Assembly (NCBI GenBank): GCA_024336345.1
Contig: JANFOG010000006.1
Location: 1,426,001-1,490,000 of the forward strand
DNA length: 64,000 nucleotides
Direction: 5' to 3'
Source: Mariannaea sp. PMI_226
Taxonomy: Eukaryota > Ascomycota > Sordariomycetes > Hypocreales > Nectriaceae
Numbering within the stretch: position 1 is the first letter of the stretch; each line of letters begins with the position of its first letter. Below are positions 53,046 through 64,000 of the stretch, piece by piece. The notes below the pieces were generated by a model. That model was given only the letters and a program-made list of their open reading frames with translations, was not told the DNA's origin and did not search any database. The position numbers and the translations under genes were made by a program.

Positions 53046-54071
53046 CTATCTCTGTCCTGGAAGCGGATAACCACCAAGTCTACGAAAGAAATCTCCAACT
53101 TGGGAGAAGAGTTTGCTTATCGTCTCGCCAATCCAAAGAGCCGAAGTGTCCAAGAGAGGTCCCTCGAGCTCCCTATACTCTCCGCCAACGACCTATCCAC
53201 GCATTAGAATGTTTTTTCTCATCTCTAGTTAGAAGTCCAAACTCTTACCAAGCAACATTTCCCTCGCATTTTTGTGTCGAGAGACATGTGCAGGATGCCC
53301 GTTGCGACATCCAAGGGCGAATTCATTGGCAACCCATCAGCTTTCAACGCCGCTGAGAAGCCCCGGGTGATGAATGTCGGGGTTGCAAATGGTGCAACGC
53401 TATTTACACGGATTCCAAGGCGCTCAGCAGCTGCGTGAGAGGATCGGAGGAGCCCTGTGAGGCCGTGTTTTGAGGAGACATAGGAGACGACTTCTGTGCC
53501 CCCAAAGTACCCTGACGTTGAGGATATCAAGACGACAGAACCACGCCATCCAGTGCTGTCTTGCGGGTTATTTTTCATATAGAACACAGCGTGCTTCAGT
53601 GCTAGTAATTTTGTTAGCTGGGTCTACATTTCATTTATAAGGTGAATCAGACATACTGTTCATTGTACCCTTCAAGTTCACATCAATGATTCGACCGAAA
53701 TTGTCGTCTTTCAATTCTCCATTTTCATCGACATTGAAGTCGAAGAAGCCGCAACTTTCCATTGTGCCTGCATTTGCAATCACAATATCCACAGTCCCGA
53801 ACCTCTTTCTCGCAGAAGCAAACAAGTCCCTCACACTATCCCAGAGCGTGATGTCGACGGGGACGAACAAGACTCGAGACGCATCACTAAACCGGCTTAT
53901 TGCCTCATTAGCGGCTTTTCGGGTTGATGCAAGATCGCCAATGACAACATTTGCTCCGTTAGCATGATACTGTAAGGCTGTTTCTAAGCCAATTCCGTTG
54001 GCACCTCCAGTGACAATTACCGTTTTGTCGGTGAGGTTGCTAAACAATGATTGATCCGGTTCGAATGACAT
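53046..54071 (-). CDS. Short-chain dehydrogenase/reductase (15-PGDH-like)
   Basis: Three exons, 54071-53657, 53601-53249 and 53192-53046, give 304 residues. The last exon restores a conserved SDR C terminus (VVGGEYRELEGPLLDTSALW); reading through the second intron stops prematurely. The dinucleotide-binding turn TGGANGIG lies at residues 21-28, with ANAG, a catalytic Ser in ISSTSGYFGG and YVSSK as the Tyr/Lys pair. An Asp after strand 2 (GDL) indicates NAD rather than NADP preference. Such fungal SDRs oxidise secondary alcohols in diverse metabolites; the substrate is unknown. Its stop lies only 93 bp from the stop of the convergent PPPDE gene, so the transcripts probably overlap. Confidence 0.88.
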
Positions 54072-55280
54072 TTCTCTACTTCCTGTTGCAACTTTTTATT
54101 TTTCATAGCATGAAATTATAGAAGACTGTAGATTTCATAGATTATCTTAAGACTCATACAGCTAGCTCAATCAATTGCAGCGTAGGAGCCAATGATCTGA
54201 TGAGGGGGTGGCAGACTCATGCTAAAAGCTGCAGGCGGTGATGCATATTGGCGTCAACGCTTATTGGCTACATCTGTTTTCCTGAGGATGCAATGGTTTA
54301 CCAGGCGATTTTGGAACCGCTCATTGTTTTAAATTATAGGAACGGGTCAATCCGTGGTAAGTCTCGATATATTGTTGATCGATAATATCCCACCTCCCTC
54401 CTGATATGCTCATGTCCACTAGATGTTTTCTACACAGTACTTGTTTTGGAAGCTTCATTTATGCCAGCACATGTCGCCTGGTCTTGATGGAAAAATGCAT
54501 GCATTACATTCCACTATCAGGGTGTCTAACAGAAAAATTCCCAAAGAGCTTAATTTGGTTACTAAATAAAATACGATACTGTAGTTGAGCACTAGAACAC
54601 CATTTTCTATCTAGTTTTAGTACTTATTTATGTGTTATAAAATCCAAAAATTGATGTGACACTTATAGCGCTGAAAAACAGTACCACTGGTCCTTCTGTG
54701 GAAATCGATTCAAGAACAAAAATGAGACGGACCAACCGTGACTTAGCAGACATTTGAGAAGTGTGATTCCGGGTTGTGCATATAGGCTATCATCGTCCTT
54801 TTGGTTTTATTTCACCGTGTGGATTTGACTGTTGTGGAACCCAATCTAGTGTACCAACATGAGGATTGAACAATGAGCATCACTCTTTCACCACATATTT
54901 GTCCTGCATTGTTATTTTTAGCAAGCTCGACCCTGTTCGCAAAACGGCTTTGCAAGATAATAGATGATGTTGTCACGGATGAAATTTGTAACAAAGCGCA
55001 TTGCCATGTTTGATTCCCTTTGTTTGGCCTTCAATGCAGTGACACGAAGTCAGTTATTCAGGTCAACTATCAAAGACAATATATTAATCATATATAGCCC
55101 AGAAAGCCTCTTTGACATCAGCTGGGTTTCTAAGCCAAGCAGTTCTCATCAAGCGCCGCAATAACACTCCAATCGCCACTGGAAAATCTTACAACAACAA
55201 CACCCAAGGACTCTCCTTTCATTACCATTCTAACATCCTAGTCCTCTTCTTTTCCAACCGCCCTTGTGCTTCAAGCAAAT
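54072..55280. other. Divergent intergenic region
   Basis: An AT-rich 1.2-kb region between the SDR gene and a small plus-strand gene. I see no exon, repeat or recognisable regulatory site. Confidence 0.4.
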
Positions 55281-55715
55281 ATGAGTTCATCAGTTCTGTC
55301 GTCTGAGCCTCCCAAGCAAGGCCAGCCTTGGTATCTTGTTGTTACATTCCAACCCGAATTCGAAGAGCGGATGCAACGGCATGTTCTCATCACTATAAAG
55401 GACTGCCTGGCTGATGCCTTTTACATGACTCACCATTCTAAGAACGGTATTGAGAAGCGGGACGGCTCTTGGTGGATCGATTATCCAACCGAGCAGGAAT
55501 GCAAGGGGGGTTGGAAGTATGTCAAAGACAGGACCTTGGCTTCTAACCCTCACAAGTTCGAAAAGTAAGCTACCCTACTTATGGGCTCTATCTCCATATC
55601 AGTGCAATTAACATTTTATAGGGTTGAGGTGGCTTCACCAGACGGGAAAATAGTAGAGGTCCTCTTCCCACTTGTTGCGGAAAAGAAGGAAACAGCCCCC
55701 GGTGAGCAGGATTGA
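55281..55715 (+). CDS. Small uncharacterised protein
   Basis: Exons 55281-55564 and 55622-55715 encode about 125 residues. The frame is rich in aromatic and polar residues (QPWYLVVTFQPEFEERMQRH, KNGIEKRDGSWWIDYP) and then turns acidic/basic. No family was recognised and no signal peptide or membrane segment is present. An alternative 3' structure exists: a GTGAGC donor in the ETAPG codon run, joining at CAG near 55781, would replace the last four residues by GTAAP. The splice at GTAAGC with TAG acceptor is well formed, so a real gene is likely. Confidence 0.55.
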
Positions 55716-56626
55716 GATTCAAGGGTGCCAGCAACTACTCGAGGCTTTCTATGTTGACACCGAGCTGCGACAAACCTTACAGGAACGGCAGCACCTTAAG
55801 AGGAGAAATTGTATGTGGCGACAACTTCGTTACGTAGTGATAATCATGATAAAAGGGTTACAATAAAACAAACATTTACATATATATATACTTGCATAAA
55901 GTCAAAGCGTCTATATTACAGCTTCAGAAACTCTTGAGTACCTGCCTCTTAGGTCCATATACGAGCTTCAACCATGTTGAATCCCTACCTAGGGTATCAG
56001 AAAGGCGATTATCAATCGACTGGGAAGATATTCGTCAACATCTTCATCGGAAATGTCCAGGATAAAAAGAAGAGAACAGATAAGAAGACAGTTTCTTCAA
56101 TTGAAATGATAGAATATATTCAGGAACATCTATTTCGTTGGGGTACAATGTCCCTTGCTCGTGTGGCAACTACCTCGAACTTACGACGGTATGGCGCAGA
56201 GGAACATGCGGTAATTTGATGTATTGTTTCATTCCCAAAAAACCACTACTCCGGCCTCATGTAATAAGTAGAATACAACTCAAGTAGCTAGAAAACAGGC
56301 TGCGAGCCGGAGTTGCAATGTAGCGGCCCAGAGCATTGCCATAACGGCTTCCAGCCATCCGACCACCTTATCCATTATATTGACACCGACTGTATCCGGA
56401 CCTGAAGTAGCCACAGAGTAGCCTCAAATGCATTCCTATTTCAGAAACACAGCAGTGCCCAATAGTCATTTGTCTGTGTACATTGGCAGCTCGACTACCT
56501 GTACCCGAATTTCGTATGTTGTGGTAGCCCACCATAGCCGAAGTTTGGTTTGGGTGAGAGCTTCTGGCTAGTGATGCCAGTCCACTGCTCTTTTTGACGA
56601 ACCCTCGTAAAAAACCCAAAAGAAAA
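55716..56626. other. Intergenic, no supported gene
   Basis: AT-rich sequence containing an 81-codon plus-strand frame at 55974-56219 that shows no family features. I do not call it. Confidence 0.35.
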
Positions 56627-56974
56627 TCAGACGTTGGCTCTTTGTCCGTTCCAAGTATCTCGTGATAGCGGCGACAGACCTTTCTCATGCCTTGCCTTGT
56701 CCATATCCACCATAGGCAACCTGACGGCCCAAAGACTGTCCCATGATGCAAAACTTGCATGTGTCGCCGCACTCAACGAGAGAGCGGCAGCTATTACGGT
56801 CGGTAACGCAGCGACAATAAATATGAAGTGTTCATAGTACGTTAACCCATGACAAACATAGAAGCTGCCACACGCCGCTCCCAGTACGCAGGAACCCAAC
56901 ACTGCGTTCTGGTATCTGTCTTGTCTCCGGCTTCGATGTAGCGTCATCGTCGTCAAGGCATAAATGTGAATCAT
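56627..56974 (-). CDS. Possible small orphan membrane protein
   Basis: A single open frame of 115 residues beginning at an ATG. Its middle holds two or three apolar stretches (around VLGSCVLGAACGSFYV and FIFIVAALPTVIAAALSLSA) consistent with membrane helices; the C terminus is polar. The upstream DNA contains no clear extra exon. No family is recognised, and a chance open frame is possible, so this is tentative. Confidence 0.3.
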   Translation of the reverse strand: MIHIYALTTMTLHRSRRQDRYQNAVLGSCVLGAACGSFYVCHGLTYYEHFIFIVAALPTVIAAALSLSAATHASFASWDSLWAVRLPMVDMDKARHEKGLSPLSRDTWNGQRANV

Positions 56975-58068
56975 GATAACGGAGACTTCGATCGAAGGTT
57001 TTTGAGCTACTGAGTGCTGGCTCGGGACAAGGTGCGGGTCCGGACTCTTGAATCAAGTGTCAGTGTGAGTCCGGGTAAAAGTTCGATAATGGTTTCATAC
57101 CCTTTGATCCCTTATAGGGAGTTTTCCTGCTATTCTGCTGCACCTCATCCCAGTCCCCATCGCTATTTCCCATATGGATATTGCTGTATAAAGTGATGTA
57201 AGGCTAGCGGTTGTTGTGAGTAAGGTCGGGATCGTAGGTTTGATAGATTTTGCTACACTCCAGACGTTCGAGAAGGCAGGTTGGTCGTCCAAAGGCTTGC
57301 ACTGCTTGCAGACACAACGTCCCCGAGAACGTCCTCGGCGAGCCTTGGTGATAGGCATCAAAGATTCTGTGGTTTGCCGTGCCCACCGATCACTTGGATG
57401 GATATATGCTGTTTGCCCGGCCATGGTAGGTATCAACGATTCTATCGACATAAATTTGGCTGGCGCATTTGATGAAATTGGTCCACCTGCTTTAAAGATG
57501 ATGAAGGCAATATTCTATGCGGGGAAAACTTCAGGCGTAAGCAAGGCGGTGTGCACACGTGGCCGGCTGTCCGCGCCTCATTATCTGGATGTACCCGAGA
57601 CGTGAGGCGAGAACGATTTGATTCAAGTTCCCATCCATCCCTCTCACACACACTTGCATACCCCCCAAAATCCCCTTCACACAATCCTCCTCCAGCACGA
57701 GAGTTTCTTTTCCCATCACAGTCCTCCCTCTTCGTTGCGGTGGATTTGGCATCCGCCCAGACGACGAGGTTGTCAGCTTCGTGTTGTGAGATTGCAATCT
57801 ATCAATCGTGCTGTACCTCTGCCTATTCTCTGTTTCAATCCCTCTCTCCCTGTCCCTCTTTTCCTACCCATCTCACCCAGTCTCTCTCTGGGTCTCTCTC
57901 GTCCTCCGTCCCTGCCTCTCCCCCCGCTAAAAAACCACCCTCTCTCCTTGTTCCGCTGACCTACCTTCCTTCATATCTGGTCAACCAACAACAGCAAACA
58001 CCACGCAACCTCCCTTACTTAACCTCCGCATCTTGCTTTTCAGTGCCATTTTCTGGTATCAAAACAGG
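56975..58068. other. Upstream region of the Est1-type gene
   Basis: The right half (57600-58068) is strongly pyrimidine-rich, as expected for a leader. No exon is supported. Confidence 0.4.
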
Positions 58069-60226
58069 ATGGATTTTTCGCAGAGGTGGGTCACCCACCT
58101 CCGGTCCAGCAACAAGCAGGACACCTCTTCTGCCTCGAGTACCACACGCTGCCCCATATGCAGTGAAATGGTCTCGCTGAATATGGACTCGTTTCGGTCG
58201 CATGTCGAAGGCAGTCGGGCCGAACACTCAGCATGGGAAAATGATGAGGCCGTGGAAAGTGCCTTCAAATCATTACAAGCTAAATCAAGGTGAGTACCAG
58301 TGCTATTTTACAACCCCTCACTCAGCGGTATGTCTAACACCTACTCCAGTCGTGGGGAACCTGCTCGCCTTAGGAAGAGACCAGTACACGAGCTCGAGAA
58401 TAGAGCCACTGCTACGTCTCGTACTAAACCCGACTCCAAGGCCACCGAGCAACGGTCCTCCAGGAGACGTAGCCCGTCAGCCTCTGCAGATCACCAACAT
58501 GAAGCAGTCTCCCCACCGTCGAGTATTCGGACCCGGGCACACAATACCTCAGCTCGGCAGCCTTGGACAGATGAGGACGCAGTGCGCCCTAAGGAGCCAT
58601 CAAGTTACCAAGAGCCTCGAGGCCGAAGTGTCCTGCCCACCCCTCCAAAATCCCGGAGTACTCCTCCTGCCTCTCGACACCAGCCACTGCCGAAACACGA
58701 GGCATCGACCCCGTTGATGCCGCAACCAGAGACAAGGCCGATTTCACAAGATCAGCTTATAGCTGAGGTGAAGGGAATATATGCCGGCCTGGTCATGGTC
58801 GAGACAAAATGCATAGAAGTTGACAATGCTTACTCATCCAGCACCAGCCCAGATGCCGCCAACAAGCTCAACAATGAGCAGTGGCAAGCCTTGATAGCTC
58901 TACACAGAACATTACTCCACGAACATCATGATTTTTTCCTTGCTAGCCAGCACCCTTCGGCTAGCCCTGCCCTTCGGCGACTTGCCTCAAAATATGCAAT
59001 GCCTGCCCGGATGTGGAGGCATGGTATTCATTCATTCCTAGAACTGCTTCGCCATAGGCTACCAGACTCACTTGAGCATATGCTTTCCTTTCTTTACCTG
59101 GCTTACAGTATGATGGCCTTGCTCTATGAAACGGTCCCAGCCTTTGAGGATACATGGATCGAGTGCCTTGGGGACCTTGGCCGCTACCGTATGGCGATAG
59201 AGGATGACGATATTCGGGATCGGGAAATCTGGACAAGTGTAAGCCGACACTGGTATCGGAAGGCAGTAGACAAGTCTCCCACCACTGGCCGCCTGTACCG
59301 TCATTTGGCTATCCTTGCCCGGCCCAATGCTCTTCAGCAGCTTTTCTACTACACCAAATCCCTTTGTGTCGCTATTCCATTCTCGAGCGCTAGGGAGAGC
59401 ATCATGACGCTTTTTGATCCCTTACTTAGAACCGATCCTATATCCCAGCAACACCCACCTGGGAGCTCATTCCCGCGCGATTCAGTCAGCAGCATGTCGG
59501 CAAAGATGGCGAAATTTCTGAACGTTTTAGACAAGCCATCTTCCTCGAGCCTAATACTTTTGAGTATGCTGCTATACTGTACGAAGCAAGTTTATGCCAG
59601 TGAGGATAGTACAGCATCGGACATCGGGAGGGACGATACAGATATCCCCGGTTGGGTGTTTCCTATTGTCTTTGCCCTGATAACAGCAGGTTTCGACATT
59701 GCCGGAAGATTCTATGAAGAACGCCGGAAGTTCTACGTGCTAGAGATGGTAGCGTCCAACATATCTTTCCCATTGTTGGCAAGTGACGATCAAGTCTCTC
59801 GGTGGCTGACTGGAAGGTTCGTATGAGCAATATGATCCCATCTGGAGTTCGTGATTCATTATTCTAATCCTCGACCAGCCTCCTCACAGTGGAAGTGTAT
59901 CTTGCCTGCGCTTATGGGTTGATTGACTATGAGGAATTGAAACCAGGAATTGGGTATGGGACACCAATCGAGCGATGCTACGTTTTTCTAACAATAGCAG
60001 GTTCTATCTCACTTCCACGATCGTCGGATTTAGCGTTTCCGCCGTACTCAACCGTCTAAACCAAGGCACTGGCGGTTCTGATCCGGCAACTACTGTTAAC
60101 TTATTTTGGACCTCTCTCCCGGTGACTATGACCATGTCAATTGTCATTTGTGGTCGATTGCTTGCAGCCTACAACAAATGGTTGGCAAGACAGGCACGAC
60201 GCACGCCGGCTTTTGATCATGTATAG
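58069..60226 (+). CDS. Zinc-finger/Est1-type DNA/RNA-binding protein with C-terminal membrane segments
   Basis: Four exons, 58069-58289, 58350-59816, 59879-59953 and 60001-60226 (the last acceptor may be three bases earlier), give about 662 residues. Residues 28-53 form a CCHH-type finger (Cys28, Cys31, His45, His53). A Ser/Pro/Arg-rich linker follows, then a 14-3-3-like helical region (AEVKGIYAGLVMVETKCIEV) and an Est1/SMG6-type DNA/RNA-binding core (RHWYRKAVDKSPTTGRLYRH, then FYYTKSLCVAIPFSSARE). The end has about four apolar segments, including WVFPIVFALITAGFDIAG and FWTSLPVTMTMSIVICGRLL, so the protein is predicted to be membrane-anchored. Est1 and SMG6 themselves act at telomerase and in nonsense-mediated decay; this fungal subgroup has no assigned role that I know. 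Splicing phases all agree. Confidence 0.78.
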
Positions 60227-60450
60227 CGAGTGAAGCACGAGGAGGAATATGATTTATAGCGAGGAGTGTGATGCATAGCGAGTGAAGCAGGATGAGGAAG
60301 ACGATTCATAGCGAGGATTCATGGCGAGTAAAACACCAGGACGAACACGATGCATAATGACAAATGCAATGCAGAGCGAGTGAAGCACGAGGAGTCAAAC
60401 AATGCATAGCGAGGATGCATAGCGATTGAGGCATGAGGGGTCAAACGGGG
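60221..60450 (+). repeat. Degenerate tandem repeat of an AGCGAGTGAAGCACGAGG-type unit
   Basis: About eight imperfect copies of ATAGCGAGTGAAGCACGAGG and shortened forms (ATAGCGAGGATT, GCATAGCGAGGATGCAT) run through this stretch. The first copy includes the stop codon of the Est1-type gene (GTATAGCGAG). Copies differ in length, so the array is decayed. Confidence 0.8.
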
Positions 60451-63237
60451 CAACCCGACATAGCGGAGGTGCAAACTGAGTGATACGATGACTTTGAACC
60501 TGGTCTCCTTTGATATAATCAGTTCAGAGGAGATTACGGATCAAAGTACCACCGTTCAAGTCTCAATTGTGTCAAAAAAGACATATCAAGAGATCAGCCT
60601 AAAGGCTTGCCACTCAGATCCCGCATCTGGTATTCGGAATCCCTCACGGGATCTTTTAGGAAAGGGGTACTGGAGTTCTTTCATATTTTTTCCCATTTCC
60701 ACTGCTGCATTTACTGCCACTGGGTGGACTACCATTCGACTTGTTCTCTTTCTGTGGTAGAAGGCTTGCTCCCTTTCTGTGGCAGAGATAGAATCAGCTG
60801 TTGCAGCTTGGCCGATCAGTCAATGGCCGAGAAATGAGACAAATTATGTTGGAGATATTTCCAAACGCTGCTACTTTACCAGACTTTGTAGTTTCCACCT
60901 GACATCTAAAACTCGACCCTATTGATCTAATCTCATTGTTGAAAGATTTAGAAATCAGTGGATTGTGGATAATATAACCTATACAAAGGCGAATTATGTA
61001 CAGATGAAATGATGGCGACAGGTCTCCAACCAATCATCAAGTACCCAAAAGATTAGTCCGTCTAGTCTGGGCAATTGAAGGCGTGCAACTCTCTGAGAGA
61101 CACAACATGTTTGGATGTTTTGCTCAATTGAGGTTGTTGTCAGATTTACTGTACAAGGTCTCGGCCCCACAATACACGGCCCGGCGCGCATTGGGCGCTT
61201 CCGTGGGGCGCTCCGAACTCTGTCCGGAACTGCGCCCGGTGACACCCGAAATCAAAAAGGCTGGACTCAACCACGAGTAATCTGTAAGCTTCAATGAGAT
61301 TGCAATGACGCCACGTTTCTATGTGGTCCTCTATGCCCAGTTCTAGGTGCTCGAAAATTCCATCGCCAGAACTACGTCAATGTTGTCCATAAATACATCA
61401 GTACCGACAACGGCCAATGCCGATTTTGAGGTTGAAACAATCCTTTCGCGTTTACTCCAGGTCAGTTGAACCCCAACGACACGCTGAAGCTATGAAATGA
61501 ACGATCAATCTACAGGTTGTCGTGAAATATTACGTGAGAATCTTGAGCTACCGAACGGAACTGATGGCGACCCATGCGGACCAATGCGATCCACGTACAT
61601 TGCCTAAACAGTTGGGCTCCAAGGAGTGTGTCAGCCAGTGTGGCCGAGATCAGGGAGCTACCTGGCTCAGGTTGCCTTGTCGTCGAGGGTAGTACCAGAG
61701 CATGAAGGTATTAGGTGTGTGTGGGGAGGGGGCGGTGTGAAATAGGCATTACTGAAGCCATCCATGGGCAAAAATGTAACCATCAGACGTCGTGATCTTG
61801 GTGCAAATAATAAGTACTTGGCACCGATTGAGAAATCGGGCGAAGGATCAAACTCAGACGATGAAGGTCGAAGTTCAGAGCTGATAGTGCATATTGTATA
61901 TAGGTTAGAGCGACATCTCTGGCTGACACTATTTTATGCGATCACAGCTCATGGAGGGTTAAACCTAAAAGTATGCAACATTGTGACAAAGAATAGCCAT
62001 GCTCTGGGGTTCTATTGCTGTGTGTGGTGGCTTAAACCTCTGGATATCACCCAGTGGCAACCCCACGACTCCACGACCAACCGAAGCGGGGGTGAAGGTG
62101 CAGCTGAATAGTTATTCGCCCTGCCTTTGAGGCAGTGTTGCGACAGGGTTGCAATGACTAGGCAATGTGCACCGATCGCTGATTTCTGCACGCGGATCCA
62201 TCCGGTACTAGAAACGATATCCGCTATGATTAGTCTCACTGCTTCTAACCGTTGTCAACCATGTTATTCTCAGCGAATCCGGCTACCCACCACTTGATGA
62301 TTTCTAGTCCTCCTGTTGATATCATTGCTATCTTGTCAATGTTGCCTACCCTGGAGACCCTACCCTGGAGAGCCTTTCTTATATGTGGTGGTGGGGCTGT
62401 TTCGTTCAGAAAGAAAAGTGGCTGAAAAAAAAAAGACCTCTGATTGACTAATCACCGCGCCCCAAAAGGGGTTTAGCGCGAACTAACACTCGCCTATATC
62501 AAGGCGGCTGGCTGGAAATTTTTATAGATTTTTCTTTCTTTTCTTCTTTATCAAAAAGCCAACTGAGCTGCCACGACCTTCACCCGGCTCCCTCGAGGAG
62601 CCAAATTCCCACGGTGTCGCGTTGCCTTTCCCCTCGCGGGAAACGCTCAGAAGAGTAAAACCCTTGGATATAGGAAATTTTCCGTCAGAGTCGTTGCTTG
62701 CAACGGCCATTTTCAGTTGACGGTACAATGCCAAGAAGGGGGGACACACCTTTGATATGAATTTTCTTTTTTCTTCTCGTGTGTTCGTTTCCACGAACCT
62801 CATTTTTAGAGATGAGAAAGAAAAAGCCAAACCTGTAACTTTTGCAATCCATAAACGTAGTCTGGATTGTTTTGCCTCTTGTCGAACGGGCTGTTGCTCT
62901 GTTGCTCTGGTGCAAATTTTTAGAATGCGCAAGTCTGCGCAAGTCGCTTTTGCCGCTAAGATCCAAAGTTATCACTGTACTGCCTGACGCAAGCAAGGTG
63001 CCCTGCATCGCTCCATCGGATTTTATTTTCCGAGGTGCACAAGTCCCATGGCTTGCTCTGCTGTGTTGCGGATGGGAGGAGGGAGAACATGATGCTCCCT
63101 GTCACTACTACTTGAAGGATTGAAGATTCATCAACGCGCGGGACTAAGCAATTCGTAGAGTGTGTGACCTGTTGCAGAGGTGGAATTGGCATTCGATTTG
63201 TTCAACTTTTCTTGCCAGTGCCTGTAAAGGTTTCATG
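60451..63237. other. Gene-poor stretch
   Basis: No gene is supported over 2.8 kb. A strong hairpin sits at about 62459-62472 (CCCCAAAAGGGG) flanked by CGCG and AGCGCG. A pyrimidine/T-rich tract follows at 62518-62560. Open frames are short and lack domain features. Decayed mobile DNA is possible but no terminal repeats or transposase remnant was found. Confidence 0.35.
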
Positions 63238-63630
63238 TCATGCGTCGCTGCCACGCAAAATATCCTCCTTCCCATTATTCCGATGTTGATCTCTCACGAA
63301 TTCCTCAATCTTATTATCATGGTCTGGTCTAACTGGCGGACCTGGAATCTTGGACTCATTCTTCGTATTGGCATCACTTTCCCCTCCCAAGACTTTCGCA
63401 GCGGCTGGGATATATTCTGTGACTGCAGGCCAAAAGTTTTAGTCAAGAAACACCACCAAAAAAATTCAAGAAGTTAAGGGAGTACTGCGCAATGTAACGA
63501 ATGAATGCTTACTTTTTTCAATTATTGGGTTGGTATTGGTTGAACTCGACCGACTTTCCTGCGCAGCTTGATCGAGCTGCTCCTTGAAAGAGGCCGACGC
63601 CGTTGTATCGGACTCTGCGTCTTGGGCCAT
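63238..63630 (-). CDS. Small conserved fungal protein (100 aa)
   Basis: Exon 1 (63630-63513) and exon 2 (63422-63238) are joined over a 90-nt intron (GTAAGC donor, GACTAAAA branch, CTGCAG acceptor), giving 100 residues. Each exon is short, so ORF-based calling easily misses it. The N terminus is MAQDAESDTTASASFKEQLD; then EYIPAAAKVLGG, PGPPVRPDHD and KIEEFVRDQHRNN. These blocks resemble a widespread ascomycete small-protein family that I recall but cannot name or assign a function to. No signal peptide or membrane helix is present; it is probably soluble and partly disordered. Confidence 0.68.
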
Positions 63631-64000
63631 GATGATGGGACTACTGAAGGGAAACCTTATAGGAAGAGGTGAGAATAATTGGATAAAGACCTGATATGTA
63701 TGTAGAAGCTGGGCAAATTATAGAGGGAACAAGAATAATGTTTGAAATCAAAGAGGTATGGGAATCCTGCAGCTCTTGGATAAACAACAAATGAACAATT
63801 ATATCATATCACATCCCCCTCTCCGTCCCCACGTCTACGCAATAGATCTCGAATTTGTAAGTAGATCCCATTCCAGAGCCCCAAATCTCCAACTGTGTGA
63901 CGTCAAGCCACAGCAGCACTTCAAATGTGGTGGGTTGACGCGTTGAGCGGATGGTTGGTGGGACAGTTGGTGGGATGGTGGGATGGTGGTCCGGTAAGTG
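63631..64000. other. Right edge, upstream of the small conserved gene
   Basis: Promoter sequence of the leftward small gene. The last 50 bases contain imperfect GGTGGGAT repeats (about 63955-63990). The window ends here. Confidence 0.4.

Noticed and set aside
53225..53248. Reading the SDR gene through to a stop at 53225
   Set aside because: The resulting tail lacks the SDR C terminus; a GTAAGA donor and GATAG acceptor restore VVGGEYRELEGPL.
57551..58180. 209-codon frame upstream of the Est1-type gene
   Set aside because: Encoded by the pyrimidine-rich leader, low complexity (Ser/Pro), and overlapping the real first exon in another frame.

Overview
The window looks like nuclear chromosomal DNA of a filamentous ascomycete, probably a Sordariomycete and plausibly Hypocreales (Fusarium- or Trichoderma-like). 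The evidence is dense protein genes on both strands, many short spliceosomal introns (about 47-120 nt, GT...CTAAC-like...AG), and fungus-specific genes (Rit1, Spo12, a Cut12-type spindle-pole protein, a Gcn2/CPC-3 kinase, Cwc2, UreF). No tRNA, rRNA, CRISPR array or intact transposon was recognised. Exon coordinates below come from reading splice sites by eye and checking reading phase. Protein names come from motif and family recognition, not from database searches.

Layout. 0.2-4.3 kb (minus): a BAHD/trichothecene-acetyltransferase-like protein without the usual catalytic His, beside a Vba/Fnx1-type vacuolar transporter. 5.3-10.6 kb: a divergent aldolase (gaaC/lga1-like) and Gfo/Idh/MocA reductase (gaaA/gar2-like) around a 2.9-kb intergenic region; together they look like two steps of D-galacturonate (pectin) catabolism. 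11.2-17.3 kb: Rit1 tRNA ribosyl-phosphate transferase, a HAD phosphatase and a Sis1-type DnaJ. 20.4-24.9 kb: a UBA/UIM protein resembling an inactivated USP25/28, then a Cdc34-type E2. 26.9-34.8 kb: Gcn2/CPC-3 divergent from a Cut12-like coiled-coil protein. 35.1-40.4 kb: UreF, Cwc2, Drg1/Rbg1 GTPase (with four tiny exons) and Spo12.

41.7-53 kb: a peroxisomal acyl-CoA dehydrogenase ending in SKL, Rab7/Ypt7, an uncharacterised fungal protein, Golgi GDPase Gda1, and a PPPDE-thioredoxin-PUL fusion whose first intron appears to be GC-AG. 53-64 kb: a short-chain dehydrogenase, small orphan proteins, a zinc-finger/Est1-type protein with predicted C-terminal membrane segments, a degenerate tandem repeat starting at that gene's stop codon, a gene-poor stretch, and a 100-residue conserved small protein assembled from two short exons.

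Most genes are unrelated housekeeping functions. The only convincing functional pair is gaaA/gaaC. Ubiquitin functions recur (pseudo-USP, Cdc34, PPPDE/PUL), but nothing indicates that those genes form a cluster.
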